DNA of 64,000 nucleotides from Acrasis kona (lineage: Eukaryota; Heterolobosea; Eutetramitea; Acrasida; Acrasidae): positions 62,001 through 126,000 of the forward strand of contig JAOPGA020000078.1 in NCBI GenBank assembly GCA_026419775.2. Direction: 5' to 3'. Below the pieces are notes generated by a model. That model was given only the letters and a program-made list of their open reading frames with translations, was not told the DNA's origin and did not search any database. Of this stretch, positions 10,477 to 20,237 are shown piece after piece (positions within the stretch are counted from its first letter, which is position 1; every line of letters starts with the position of its first letter). Made by a program: the position numbers and the translations under genes.

Positions 10477-13400
10477 TTACAACGTTCGCAGAATTTCATC
10501 TATATCTTCACCAGTACAAGGTTTTACAACGTATTGATCCATTCCAGCCTCCATAGCGTTCTGCGAATGTTCTTGACGAGCATTGCCACTCAAACCAATA
10601 ATTCTTACTCTTTCAATACCTCTCTCTAATTCCAAATTTCTAATCCGTCTGGTGCACTCCAATCCGTCCATCTTTGGCATCGAAATATCCATAAAAAATG
10701 GCACCATAGGGGGCGCTTCTCTTGTTGTATTTTTCAAGCGCCTCCACGCCATCACCAGCAACTTCCACCAGACATGATTTCATCGTAAGCATCTTTGCAA
10801 TTACTTTCTGGTTGATCAAATTATCTTCGACAACCAAGACTTCCAATTCTCGCGAAGGTTTCTTGTCGCTCTTCCTCTTGTGATTCGATACAACGTTGTT
10901 CCCACGAACCACATTTGCGTCTTTATCCATTACTTGTTCGCACTCGAGAGCGAAATAAAAGTTACTACCACGCCCGACAGGATTGCTTTCTATCCATATA
11001 TTTCCGTTCATCAACTCACAAAGCATTTTGGATATAAACAGCCCTAAACCACTCCCAGAGTATTCCACAATACTACGTTGAGTAGCTTGTGCAAATCGAT
11101 CAAATATGATGGAGCGATTTTCAATCTCCACGCCCACACCCGTATCAGAAACACAAAACTCTATATGCACCGTGTTTTTGAGTTGCACTTTGGCCGTAAT
11201 AGTTATTCCTCCCTTCTCCGTGAACTTGATTGCATTCTAAAAGGTTAGGAACTGATATGAATGGATGATGACATACGGATACCAAGTTCGTTAGTACTTG
11301 TAGGATGCGATTATAATCAGCATTCACTATCAAATCAACCACGTGTTGTTGTAGTTGATACGTTAAATATAAATTCTTTTGTACTGCACTACTCTCGAAC
11401 ATTCTGATCACATGTTGTAACAACATATCTATGCTCATGGGTGCGTAGTTCAACTTTAATTGTTTACATTCCAATTTGGACAGTAACAGCACATCATCGG
11501 TAATTACTTTTTGGTACTTACCACACGTACGTATGGACCGTACTCCCTCTAAGAGAGTTTGTAGATGATTTGGATTGAAGCTTTGTTCCTTTTCCATTTT
11601 ATCTAGAACATCGGTCATAATCTCGCAAGTGCCCAAGAAGCCTTGAATGGGATTACGTATTTCGTGACATATACGATCTACGAATTCCTCTTGTTGTCTA
11701 TAATACATGAGCTCCTTTTCTTTGGTGGCTTCTGCATGTTCACGCACAGCTGCCATTTGTGTTTGAACGCTACGTGCATTTTCCAAGCTAATTGCCACTT
11801 GTGAAGCCAACACGCCCATCACGTCCACTTCCTTTTTGAAACAATTGCGAACTAGGTTGTTCTCTACGTATAGTACAGCTTGTACCTTATTTCTACTAAT
11901 CACTGGCATGCACATCATGCTCTTGATGTTATTGGATTGAATGTATGGATCGTTCCTTATAAATGAATACTGAGAATCTTCGTACGCACATTTACAAACG
12001 ATAATGCGTTTATTCTCTATCGCGTATTTGATGACTTCGACACATCCATCTTTCCATTCTTCTAGAGGAATGTGATAACATTGATTGGTGCCCGATGAAC
12101 AACACACCATTCCGTTTACAATAATGGCACCTTTGGATGCATTCGCCGTTCTTACAATCTAATTACAACTGTCATTTACAATTCAAAGTAGTTACTTACA
12201 ATGTTGGTCACGTTCGTGATGAGTTTTTCCTCATCGATATCGCTACTGATGAGTTGAGCAGCGCTCAATACATTCCTAATGTCGTAACTTGCTAATTCCA
12301 CATTCATCGTATTGGTCATTGCTGATTTTGATTGACTAGAATCATTCGAATCTTGATGATCCACCATATCACATAATTGTTTATATTTAATCTTCATCAT
12401 TTCATTTTTACTATGTGCACCCCATTTCGAATAAGCATTATAAGATTGACGCAGCGAATCCATTGCAATTCGATCTGCGTTTGCTTTGAATAGTGACTTG
12501 GCCTGTAATTCCAGCGCCAATGCCTCTTCATGTACAAATCCGTGTTTTTTACATTCTTGTATGGACCTAATCAAGATTTAATCAATGTCAATGATGATTA
12601 TACTTACTCTTCATAAATACCTATGCTGTTCCATAGTTGATTATCTACATGCGCAGTCATCTCTGCTTGTATCAATAAAATTTTGCTCTTGAAATTAGCT
12701 TCGTATTGTTCACAATGGGATTGTAACGTCGATAAATACTTTGCGATCCTATCTAATATTTCTCTTCTTAAATCGCTCTGATCTACATATGGACAATTAT
12801 CAATCTCTCTAATCACACGAATCATTAATAAACTGCCGTAGAAAAAGTGATATGTTTCCATGTACATGACTGCAATGTAAGGTTGGTTCTGCTCGATGGT
12901 GTAAATGGCGTCCATGTAGCGACTAGAAAACTCTCCTGGTGACTTGGTGCACTGATCTACATCTTGTTGATAATCATCGAACAAATGACACTGTAGCATT
13001 TCTCGTATAATCATGCTCATTGTGGCAGTGCATGTGGATGATTTGTTATTAATCACATCATCCATGTATTGATAAAAGTTCTTTACTGGGACAATGCCCT
13101 GCATCACATCGCACACAGCCAATGATAAAGACGATACATCCAATAAGGTCATATTTGAGAATTTCTTGGCCATTTCTTGACCTTGTTTGATTTCTCTAGC
13201 GGCGCTACTCAAATTCTCACCAACATAAATCAAACTAGGTTGTCTAAACGTATGACTCAACACTCCATAAAAAATCTCACCAGAGCTCATACCCAACGTG
13301 TACAACTCTCTCGCGTTCTCTAGTCCATATCGAAGGGAAAAGTAATAACACCTTAAAAAGTAATTATACAAGTGCAAAGTCCTCACGTTCTCGCTAATGC

Positions 13401-16400
13401 GATCAGGAAAGACGTTTTCGGTCAATAAAATAACTAGGTCCGATAAATTTCTAGTGATATCGTAACGACCGGCTGATGCCTGCGTAATTGCATAATAGAC
13501 CATTACACCTGCTGTTTCTCCAGTTATACATTTATTTAACATGACAATCAATGCGGTGGAGGCAACTGCTGGGAACACCGCTTGATCAGATAAATAACTC
13601 TTGAGCAACATGGTCACCAGTGCAAAATAAACAATTTCAGTTTCCAAATCAACGGTGTACTTGACTAACGGTAAAATATCAATTTTTCCATTCGAATCAC
13701 GTAACTCATCCAAACGCATATCGATTAGTTTTTGATTTTGTCTAAAGTTTTCGTTTGCAATCACTGGGTCGCTCTCCACGATATCAATGTTGTATAATTT
13801 AACCAATGTACGTCCAATGTCTATTGTTTCGGGACTCATCAAGGTGATGCACTTCATTAGTTCCACTCTATAAATCATGGCCAATTCTCTTCGGGATTTG
13901 TTCTTCTTGTGTAGGATGTTCATGATGGTTTGCATTTTTTCGTAATCGGATGTACTAAAGTAAGCGGTGCCGATTTCGATATGTAACATGAACATGAGAT
14001 CGTGGTGGCGCTCCCATCGAGTATCTTCGTCGGGACACGATAGTTCTAAACAAGTAATGCCCTCGCTCAGGTACTTGATGCTACTTCCATACGAAGCCAC
14101 TTCCATACTCTTGCGACCAACTTGCATGTTGAGTTGACTCATTTCTATTAATTGTGTTTCTATGCTTTGGTCACACAATGACCTGACGTGATCGATCGAT
14201 TGTTGATTAGTGTCGAATAGAATGGATCTGCCCTTGTTGAGATGATCGGTAATGTCGAAGAGGGCATCGTTTTTTACAATGGATTGAGAAGAATTCAACG
14301 TATTGTTGTTTTGTAATTGTTGCCATTTTCTACCAATGCTGTAATGAATGTATACTCGTTCTTGGGTGCTCGTGAGACCATAAGCAGCCTCTTGAACCCG
14401 ATCATGAGCAAATTGTAATCGATCTTCTACGTTGACCATCATCCCTGCGTTCATCACCTCGTATAATTCCTCTTGGACCTGTTCAAGAGTGCTGTTCATC
14501 GCATAAGCCAACACTCTCACATCAAAGCTATTGCCCATACAACTAGCCCACTTGAGCACTCGTTCGGTTTCCTTACTGAATTGACTGACGCGATGCGACA
14601 TGAGCGTTACCACATTCTCCGTAGCCTTTTGTGCTCTAATCTTATCAATGTCCCATTTCCACACTGGTGGTTTTCCTTCTCGATACAACAACTTTTCAAA
14701 GTAGATTGTACGCATGAATAAATGCACAAAGAATGGATTTCCTTCTGTTTTTTGATAAATCATATCGGAGAGCTCCATTAGGCTCTCTAATCCTTTGGAT
14801 GATTGTTGACGACGATTGTCGCGAGCGTTAGAGTCATCATTGAGGGTATCGTGCACCCACAAACGAACGGTGTCCCTTTGTAATGGAGATAACACCAAAT
14901 CAGTTACGGTGGTGGACTCTCTCATTTGTTCGATCATTTTAAAAGTGGAGTGTTCGGGTCCCACTTCATTGTCGCGATATGCACCGATGAACAACATGTT
15001 GGACACGTTGACGATGAGTGCTAACATGACTCTGGTACTTTCTCTATCGGCCCATTGGATATCGTCGATGAAAATTACCATCGGTCTACCTTGTTGTACG
15101 AATGCCTGTATAAAGTGTACTAGAGTGCTTTCGAGACGCCCTTTCGCCTCTGCTGGTGCTACTTTGAGTACTGGTGGTTGGTCTCCGATGACTTGATGTA
15201 ATTCAGGCACTAGATCAATGATCAATTGTCCATAAATGCCCACTGCGTCTAGTATTGTTTTTTTCCAATAGACTAGCCGTTGTTCTCCCTCTCCCAAAAC
15301 TTGTTTCACTACCATTCTCATGGCCTCGACTATGGCGCCATACAGACTGTTTCTTTCTAGTTGGTCGTATTTGCCGCTTGCAAAATAACCTTCCTTAAGT
15401 TGAGCAGATCGTTGTAATTCCCTCACCAGAGATGATTTTCCAATACCGCTGCTTCCGCTGACTAGAACTACTTCGGTAGTACCCCTTGCTGCCACTCTGT
15501 CGAATACGCTTACTAACAGGGAAACTTGTTGTTCTCTTCCGTATAGCCTCGTGGAAATGCCGAATCTTTCGGCATAATCCAAATGACCAATGCAGAACCA
15601 TTCAATGTGGTCTTGATTGTTTGCATCCGTTTGTATTAATTGTTGACATTTTTGTAAATCATGAATGAGGCCTTGACATGATTGATACCTCTCGCTCGCA
15701 TCCTTCTTCATGAGTTTGTTGATAACGTCGCCAATGACTCTCGGAACTTTTTTGGGATTAAGTGGAGGTGCCTCCGTGGCAATGTGACAATGTATGATTT
15801 GCATGATTTCCGTACTTTCGAATGGTAATCTCCCCGATAAAATTTGGTAAAATGTAACCCCTAAGCTGTAAAAGTCTGTCCGGTAATCCATTTTTCTGTT
15901 GATGCGTCCAGTTTGTTCTTTGATTGTGAGAATAATTGTAATCATCGTTTACCTGGTGACAAGTATGCGAGAGTACCATACACTTTTTGTAAATGTGTTG
16001 TGGATGATCCCATTTCTTCTTGTAATTGTGTCGCGCTCCCAAAATCTACGTAAACAATCTTCTCATCTGGAGTAAAAACCTATATAGGGTGTAAAAAAGA
16101 ATCGAAGCGTGGACTTACAATGTTTGCAGGTTTGATGTCTTTATGTATTACACCATTTCTGTGAATATCCATGAGTCCCTGTGCACATCCCACTGCAATA
16201 TGTAAGAATTCTTTTACAGAGAATCCTTCGCTTGGTGTAAGAGATGATAAACTCTTCGCCTTGTCATCCTTAAAAATTAAAAAAACCGCGACTCCTTTCT
16301 CGTTCTCGCCGTCAAAAGTCTTCTCTAATATCGCTTTGTACTGGACTACACGATTGGTCGACCTGCTCGCCTGTGTACCAATTTTATATTCTCTTTTAAG

Positions 16401-16595
16401 CTGCTCCCTCTCACTATCAGAGGCACAAGTAAGTACATGTGTTTTGACTATTACTTCCTCCTCGACATTGTTTGAATAATAAATGCACCTCAGCACACGA
16501 TAGTGCCTTCCCTTGTGTATACATTGTTGAAGATCTAAGACCTTCCCATCGGTAAACGTAATCAGGGTCTTGGACCCAGATTGTTCATCAGGCAT
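10477..16595 (-). CDS. Hybrid Ser/Thr kinase - AAA ATPase - GAF - histidine kinase - receiver (six exons, one apparent frameshift)
   Basis: About 1973 residues. Exons: 16119-16595, 15953-16079, 12608-15917, 12200-12566, 11277-12158, 10477-11236; introns are 35-41 nt. Order: protein kinase (IHKDIKPANI, VDFGSA, YLSPEQTGRI) in the first ~280 residues; AAA/PknB-associated ATPase with Walker A SGSSGIGKSS (about 350) and Walker B VIFIDDIQWAD (about 475); a long helical region; GAF (about 1330-1520); histidine kinase with H-box CHEIRNPI (His about 1590), N-box VSNAIKFTEKG, SDTGVGVE and GSGLGLFIS; receiver with VLVVEDN and MDISMPKMDG. The same architecture occurs in fungal Mak2/Mak3-type sensors. The receiver changes frame at a run of six A (10693-10698) just upstream of the phospho-acceptor codon (10687-10689). 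One base too many there is the simplest reading, and the summed exon length is one more than a multiple of three. Confidence 0.9.
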
Positions 16596-16771
16596 TTTTT
16601 TAAAGAATATTTTTGTCTCTTCAAGTGTTGTAATTTGATTCTATTAATACTTCAAATCGAAAGAGCGAGTGTTGATGAAGAACCATAATTATCCGCATGA
16701 TGACTGGAATGACTTGGAATGGCTCTGAAATATTTCCTCAACAAAAAGAATATCAGTTAAAAAATATTTAT

Positions 16772-17539
16772 TTATCCAGTTTTTCTTTGGTTGCTCTCGA
16801 AAATTGCTTGTTGAATTTGGGACGACATTGCTTGTGAGTATGATTGTTGAGTAGGTGCAAAAGAATACAATTCTGCAGTCGGACGCTTCTCACTGAACTC
16901 GTGTGTAGAATGACTAGATGTTACCGCAGACCTGTACATCGTTCGCAGTGACATATGTGGCTGGATTGAAATTCCTACATCTACTTCTATGCTGGTAATT
17001 TTAAAGTCACTACTGATGGCATCATAAGATTCTTTAAACTTCAAGACCATGCCATCGGTAGAGTTGTTTATTTTACAAAATGTATACTTGATGTTGTTTT
17101 GGACAAGCCATTCCATGTATCCCTTCCCAATACTTCCGTCTGCATCAATGTCCGGATATTGATCGAGCGAACCGCTACTATAGAGCTTTCCGTGTCCAGG
17201 GGCATCTGCAAAATGCATAAGAAGCCTTGTTTTGTTAGACCAGCTCAAGTTTTTTACTAATTCGAGTCCACCCAAAACATCTTCACAAGTATCTCCACCG
17301 CCCAATGCTTGTACACCTGATAGGTGATTTTTAAACACGCTAATATCCTCCGTGAAGTCTAAAACACTATTTGTTGTGTCGAAGTCTCTATATCCAACAA
17401 AAGCATAGCGAATACTGGCGTCGTTGTAGTTTTCCCTGACATCATCAATGATAGATTTAGTTTTCTCCTTGCATATGTCGATGCAGGAAGACATTGACGC
17501 AGTGCAGTCCATGATAATAGCGCAGTCTACTTTTGACAT
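16772..17539 (-). CDS. von Willebrand factor A domain protein
   Basis: Single exon, 255 residues. The N-terminus CAIIMDCTASMSSCID contains a DxTxS MIDAS-like metal site typical of the vWA domains found next to alpha-kinases (vwkA type) and in stand-alone protist proteins. The Rossmann-like body continues with YAFVGYRDF, the GGGDTCEDVLGGLE segment and LLMHFADAPGHG, all family-typical. The C-terminal ~50 residues are Ser/Gln-rich and probably disordered. There is no kinase domain attached, no signal peptide and no membrane helix, so it is likely a cytosolic protein-protein interaction module. The product partner is unknown. Confidence 0.85.
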   Translation of the reverse strand: MSKVDCAIIMDCTASMSSCIDICKEKTKSIIDDVRENYNDASIRYAFVGYRDFDTTNSVLDFTEDISVFKNHLSGVQALGGGDTCEDVLGGLELVKNLSWSNKTRLLMHFADAPGHGKLYSSGSLDQYPDIDADGSIGKGYMEWLVQNNIKYTFCKINNSTDGMVLKFKESYDAISSDFKITSIEVDVGISIQPHMSLRTMYRSAVTSSHSTHEFSEKRPTAELYSFAPTQQSYSQAMSSQIQQAIFESNQRKTG

Positions 17540-17860
17540 TTTTTTGTATGTTTTTGTTCTGCATTAAATTTTTTTATACGTACCAGCAAACGTACTTCGC
17601 ATTGAGTTCGGTTCATCATCTATTTTGAAGGAAGACACACACCTGGTCACGTTTCTAAATTGGAGGAGTTTTGTAATCACTTTTTGAACCAAAAACCAAC
17701 CCTAACCGATAAATCCCTATTTTCACATCCGCTGTCAAAGATCTCATCCCACAGACTCTCTTGATGTGTTTTTTTTTGAGATATGCACTTTACAAGGGAC
17801 ATGGGCGTAAGAACTCGGTTTACAATTCAACTCCTAAATAGCATAGACTTGGTGTAGGAG
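17540..17860. other. Intergenic, divergent promoter region
   Basis: This 321-bp stretch lies between the vWA gene (minus) and the first D123-like gene (plus). It should hold both promoters. I see AT-rich tracts and a run of T near 17770, but no further coding, RNA or repeat signal. Confidence 0.5.
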
Positions 17861-18997
17861 ATGAGCTTCCTTGATGATATAAAGAATAGAAATAGTAATC
17901 TTAGAAAGGTGCAAACAAAAGTAGTAGACTTTGCTTTGAACAACGATATTATTTGCAAGGACGAGTCAGATTATGAGAAATTATTGAAGGAAGTTAGTTT
18001 TGAGAGCTACTATGACGCAATCAAAGAGTTTACCTTCCATAGTGTGACATTCCCAATCAAAATGTCAGTAATAAAATCTTTGGTAGAGGAAGGTAACAAA
18101 TACCTGGAATACAAAAGAACGGGCAATAGCGAAGAATATACACAATGGAGGTCAAACGAGGAATTACTGTCCTTCTGCAAGGAGATTAATCAGAAAAGAG
18201 ATGATGAAAGGAGGAGAAGTAACAGAAGGGATACCGGTGTATTCGTTCGACTCTCCACAATTTCTCCAAAAGATGCTGTTGTAAATCGCACAAGCTTCAA
18301 ACATCTTGTCGATTCTAGGCTTCAAGACGTGGACATGTTGGAGAAAAAATTAAATATTTCATTCCTTTCCGACATGAACAGACGCCTCTATGCTTTGTAC
18401 ATAGCAAGCACAGAAGCATTAGAAATAAACGACGGAAGTGAAGCTGTGCAGTTGTTAATTGAGAGCGGTAGAACTCAACAGGAGCTCAACACCGCAGTAA
18501 GAACCAACCAAGAGATCCACTGTATTGTACGTGAATTTTCAAAGTTCGATGTCGCGCATGAATTCAGATGTTATATTAATAATGAAAAGTTATCTGCTAT
18601 ATCTCAATACAATCACATGCTATACTTTCCTCATCTGGCCATACAAAAAAATAAAATTAGTGAGGCAATTTCCAACTTTTTTGAACAAAACATCTTGCAT
18701 AGCAGTAAGATCAAGATGAAGCGTTATGTTGCGGACGTTATTTTGGTGCAAGAAAATGACTTGTCCGACACTTGCCAATTAGATTTCGACAGACCATTTG
18801 ATGTAAAAATTATTGAAATTAACCCACTGGCTGAGTTTGCGGGGTCCTGTATGTTCACGTGGGAAAATGATAGAGACCAACTTACTGGTAAATTACCTCT
18901 TGAGTTTAGGATTGTAGAAAGTCTTCCTCATGCAGCGGAGGAGATGGTAGGCCCAGAATGGAGGCCACTTCTAGAACATCAAAAACCGCAGCAATAA
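17861..18997 (+). CDS. D123/CDC123-like protein, copy 1
   Basis: Single exon, 378 residues. CDC123/D123 proteins are ATP-grasp-like chaperones that help assemble the eIF2 complex via its gamma subunit (family knowledge). Family signatures in order: VFVRLSTISPKDA (the R-L-S-x-x-SPKDA motif), IVREFSKFDVAHEFRCYI, LSAISQYNHM, RYVADVILVQ, and IIEINPLAEFAGSCMFTW with the Asn-Pro of the metal site. The N-terminal ~140 residues are longer and more charged than in canonical CDC123 (~330-360 residues), and the WFP-type N-terminal motif is weak. A second, diverged copy starts at 63053, so at least one of the two is likely a specialised paralogue rather than the core eIF2 chaperone. Confidence 0.85.
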   Translation: MSFLDDIKNRNSNLRKVQTKVVDFALNNDIICKDESDYEKLLKEVSFESYYDAIKEFTFHSVTFPIKMSVIKSLVEEGNKYLEYKRTGNSEEYTQWRSNEELLSFCKEINQKRDDERRRSNRRDTGVFVRLSTISPKDAVVNRTSFKHLVDSRLQDVDMLEKKLNISFLSDMNRRLYALYIASTEALEINDGSEAVQLLIESGRTQQELNTAVRTNQEIHCIVREFSKFDVAHEFRCYINNEKLSAISQYNHMLYFPHLAIQKNKISEAISNFFEQNILHSSKIKMKRYVADVILVQENDLSDTCQLDFDRPFDVKIIEINPLAEFAGSCMFTWENDRDQLTGKLPLEFRIVESLPHAAEEMVGPEWRPLLEHQKPQQ

Positions 18998-19078
18998 ATT
19001 ATTCTTGTTTACACCAAATTCTTAGTTGATTAACTTTACAATGAATGTTTTTCTACGGACGAACAAACTCAGAACTAA

Positions 19079-19912
19079 ATGGAACACATAAACCGCATAC
19101 TGAAGAAGGTTGAACTTGACAATGACATTAGGATATTATTCGCTTCTGAGACTGGCAGTAGGAGTACAGGACTAGCTGCCCCTGACTCTGATTGGGATGT
19201 CAAAGCAATTTATATTCACAAGTTGGACTGGTACCTCAAAGTGGAAGAAAATACTAAAACAGAATTGGCATTGAAAAGTGAGGTAGACGAAACAGATCTT
19301 CATGCGTATGAGCTGCGAAGGGCTCTAAGGCTAATGAAGAATGGCAACCCAACTCTTATTGAAACACTATTCTCCTCCGTGGTGTACTATAGTGTACCAG
19401 ATGTCACACAGGAGCTTCAAGAATTGATGAGCATTTTCTACAATAGGAAGACAATGGCCTACCACTACGTTAATATCGTCAAACAAAATGTACACCAATA
19501 CATTTACAACAGAGAACTGGTGAACCGTAAGAAGTACATTTACATTCTTCAATACCTACTTCGAGGCAAATACCTCATTGAACATCACGACGACCCTAGG
19601 ACCCTACCACCACTTAATCTAGATGAATTAATCAGCCAAGTACAAGTTCCTCAAGAATTGTTATCAATTTTAAATGAATTGATTACAAGAAAGAGATCTG
19701 CTAGTGGTCAATGGGAAAAAGAACCTCCAATCTCACTTGTTGATGATTACATTGTGAAGCTGAGGACCGATCTGAAAGCTCATGCAGATAAAATCTTGAG
19801 CAATGAACCTAGATATATTGATACTTTATCTGCAGAAGAACAAAATCAAGTCGAGGCGCGTATGGACAATCTTATAAAGAAGTGTATTACAAACTTTGAA
19901 AATTTTAATTAA
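19079..19912 (+). CDS. RlaP/YcgL-type predicted nucleotidyltransferase
   Basis: Single exon, 277 residues. It belongs to the polymerase-beta-fold nucleotidyltransferases (COG3541, RlaP), known mainly from bacteria and phages where they sit beside RNA ligase and repair genes. The catalytic region reads FASETGSRSTGLAAPDSDWD, giving GSR plus the DxD carboxylates, followed by AIYIHKLDWYL. Next come ELRRALRLMKNGNPTLIETL and MAYHYVNIVKQN and KYIYILQYLLRGKYL, which match the helical C-terminal part. Length agrees with bacterial members (~250-280). It starts 81 bp after the D123-like gene, on the same strand. Acquisition from bacteria is possible but base composition does not stand out. Substrate in this organism is unknown. 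Confidence 0.85.
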   Translation: MEHINRILKKVELDNDIRILFASETGSRSTGLAAPDSDWDVKAIYIHKLDWYLKVEENTKTELALKSEVDETDLHAYELRRALRLMKNGNPTLIETLFSSVVYYSVPDVTQELQELMSIFYNRKTMAYHYVNIVKQNVHQYIYNRELVNRKKYIYILQYLLRGKYLIEHHDDPRTLPPLNLDELISQVQVPQELLSILNELITRKRSASGQWEKEPPISLVDDYIVKLRTDLKAHADKILSNEPRYIDTLSAEEQNQVEARMDNLIKKCITNFENFN

Positions 19913-20144
19913 AGTTGTGATTTGAAATATACTTTTTCCTCCTACAAAGAACGATAGAGCGGCAAATGAGTTGATTAGTATTAATAAATTGACCGGTTAT
20001 GTTTATCAATACATTTGTGTACAAGAGTAGTGACTTGTTGCGATTCACAAAGGAGTTCTGAGATTCTTCAACTCCGACATTGTGTTCGGCCGCCATTAAA
20101 AATAAACCCGCGTTGTTCAATACAGTAATAATTCTGTGTCGGGC

Positions 20145-20153
20145 TATATAAAA
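20145..20153 (+). promoter_or_regulatory. TATA-like element upstream of the ABC transporter
   Basis: TATATAAAA is located 85 nt upstream of the preferred start codon at 20238. It falls inside the reading frame if a non-ATG upstream start is used, which argues that the upstream frame is leader, not protein. Confidence 0.4.
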
Positions 20154-20237
20154 ACACACGCAGCGGGTCTATTATTAAACACGGCAGGTTATTTAAACAA
20201 ATCTTTTTTCTTTGTACAAAGTTCAAAAAAACACAAC

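Noticed and set aside
20136-20237. N-terminal extension of the ABC transporter
   Set aside because: It starts from a GTG and crosses a TATA-like element; the ATG at 20238 is the better start.
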